In this document: positions 5,230 through 5,320 of the stretch, piece after piece | Layout of the letters: every line of letters starts with the position of its first letter | How positions within the stretch are numbered: position 1 is the stretch's first letter | Source of the DNA: an uncultured Collinsella sp. | GTDB lineage: Bacteria; Actinomycetota; Coriobacteriia; Coriobacteriales; Coriobacteriaceae | NCBI GenBank assembly: GCA_902465425.1 | Contig: CABQNA010000115.1 | Location: 1 to 5,320 of the forward strand | Direction of reading: 5' to 3' | DNA length: 5,320 bases | Notes under the pieces: generated by a model | Database searches by the model: none | What the model was told of the DNA's origin: nothing | The model's input: the letters and a program-made list of their open reading frames with translations, nothing else | Program-made: the position numbers and the translations under genes

Positions 5230-5320
5230 ATGACCACGCGCGAGGACGCCTACCCCTACCCCGGCGAGCAATACATCCTCTCGGTCGACCGCTATCAGAT
5301 CGAGGTCATGGACTATCTGG
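5230..5320 (+). CDS. Start of an unidentified plus-strand gene (first 30 codons)
   Basis: The ATG at 5230-5232 is preceded by AAAGGAG (5217-5223) with 6 nt spacing. The 30 codons before the right edge have almost all G or C in the third position, as expected for a real gene here. The peptide begins M-T-T-R-E-D-A-Y-P-Y-P-G and has no signal peptide or membrane segment, so a cytoplasmic protein is likely. An alternative ATG at 5214-5216 in another frame gives an Arg/Pro/His-rich peptide and has no binding site. I do not recognise the family from this fragment. The gene is divergent from the aldo/keto reductase gene and shares its 163-nt upstream region. Confidence 0.8.
   Translation, partial: MTTREDAYPYPGEQYILSVDRYQIEVMDYL

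Overview
The window looks like a stretch of a high-GC, anaerobic gut actinobacterium of the Coriobacteriia, most likely Collinsella or a close relative. This is an inference from strong purine-rich ribosome binding sites, GTG and TTG starts, an aldo/keto reductase carrying ferredoxin-type Fe-S motifs, and overall codon use. No database search was possible.

Layout, left to right. Everything up to about 5066 is on the minus strand, so transcription runs right to left. At 1-623 is the N-terminal part of a secreted or membrane protein with a signal peptide and a TTG start, running off the left edge; from its position it may be an amino-acid ABC permease with an N-terminal extracytoplasmic domain. 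A hairpin (689-718) separates it from a family-3 amino-acid-binding lipoprotein (741-1601) that has a good promoter at 1659-1687. Next is nfo, deoxyribonuclease IV (1749-2615), then a Gfo/Idh/MocA-type NAD(P)-dependent oxidoreductase (2766-3785), then an aldo/keto reductase with two C-terminal [4Fe-4S] motifs (3876-5066). A divergent intergenic region (5067-5229) leads to a plus-strand gene of which only the first 30 codons are in the window (5230-5320).

The most unusual element is a pair of 79-nt direct repeats at 2632-2710 and 3797-3875, exactly 1,165 bp apart. Each folds into a long hairpin. The outer arms and loop core are conserved, but the middle of the stem differs between copies by four compensatory base-pair swaps. 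The imperfect pairs are G·U on the minus strand and A·C on the plus strand, and both hairpins sit 3-5 nt upstream of the Shine-Dalgarno sequence of the next gene. This argues for a structured RNA (or cruciform DNA) element in the leaders of nfo and the Gfo/Idh gene.

Functionally the window falls into three parts: an amino-acid uptake unit on the left (binding lipoprotein plus probable permease), a DNA-repair gene (nfo), and two redox enzymes of unknown substrate on the right. I see no mobile element, CRISPR array, tRNA or rRNA. The real novelty candidate is the covarying repeat, not a multi-gene system.
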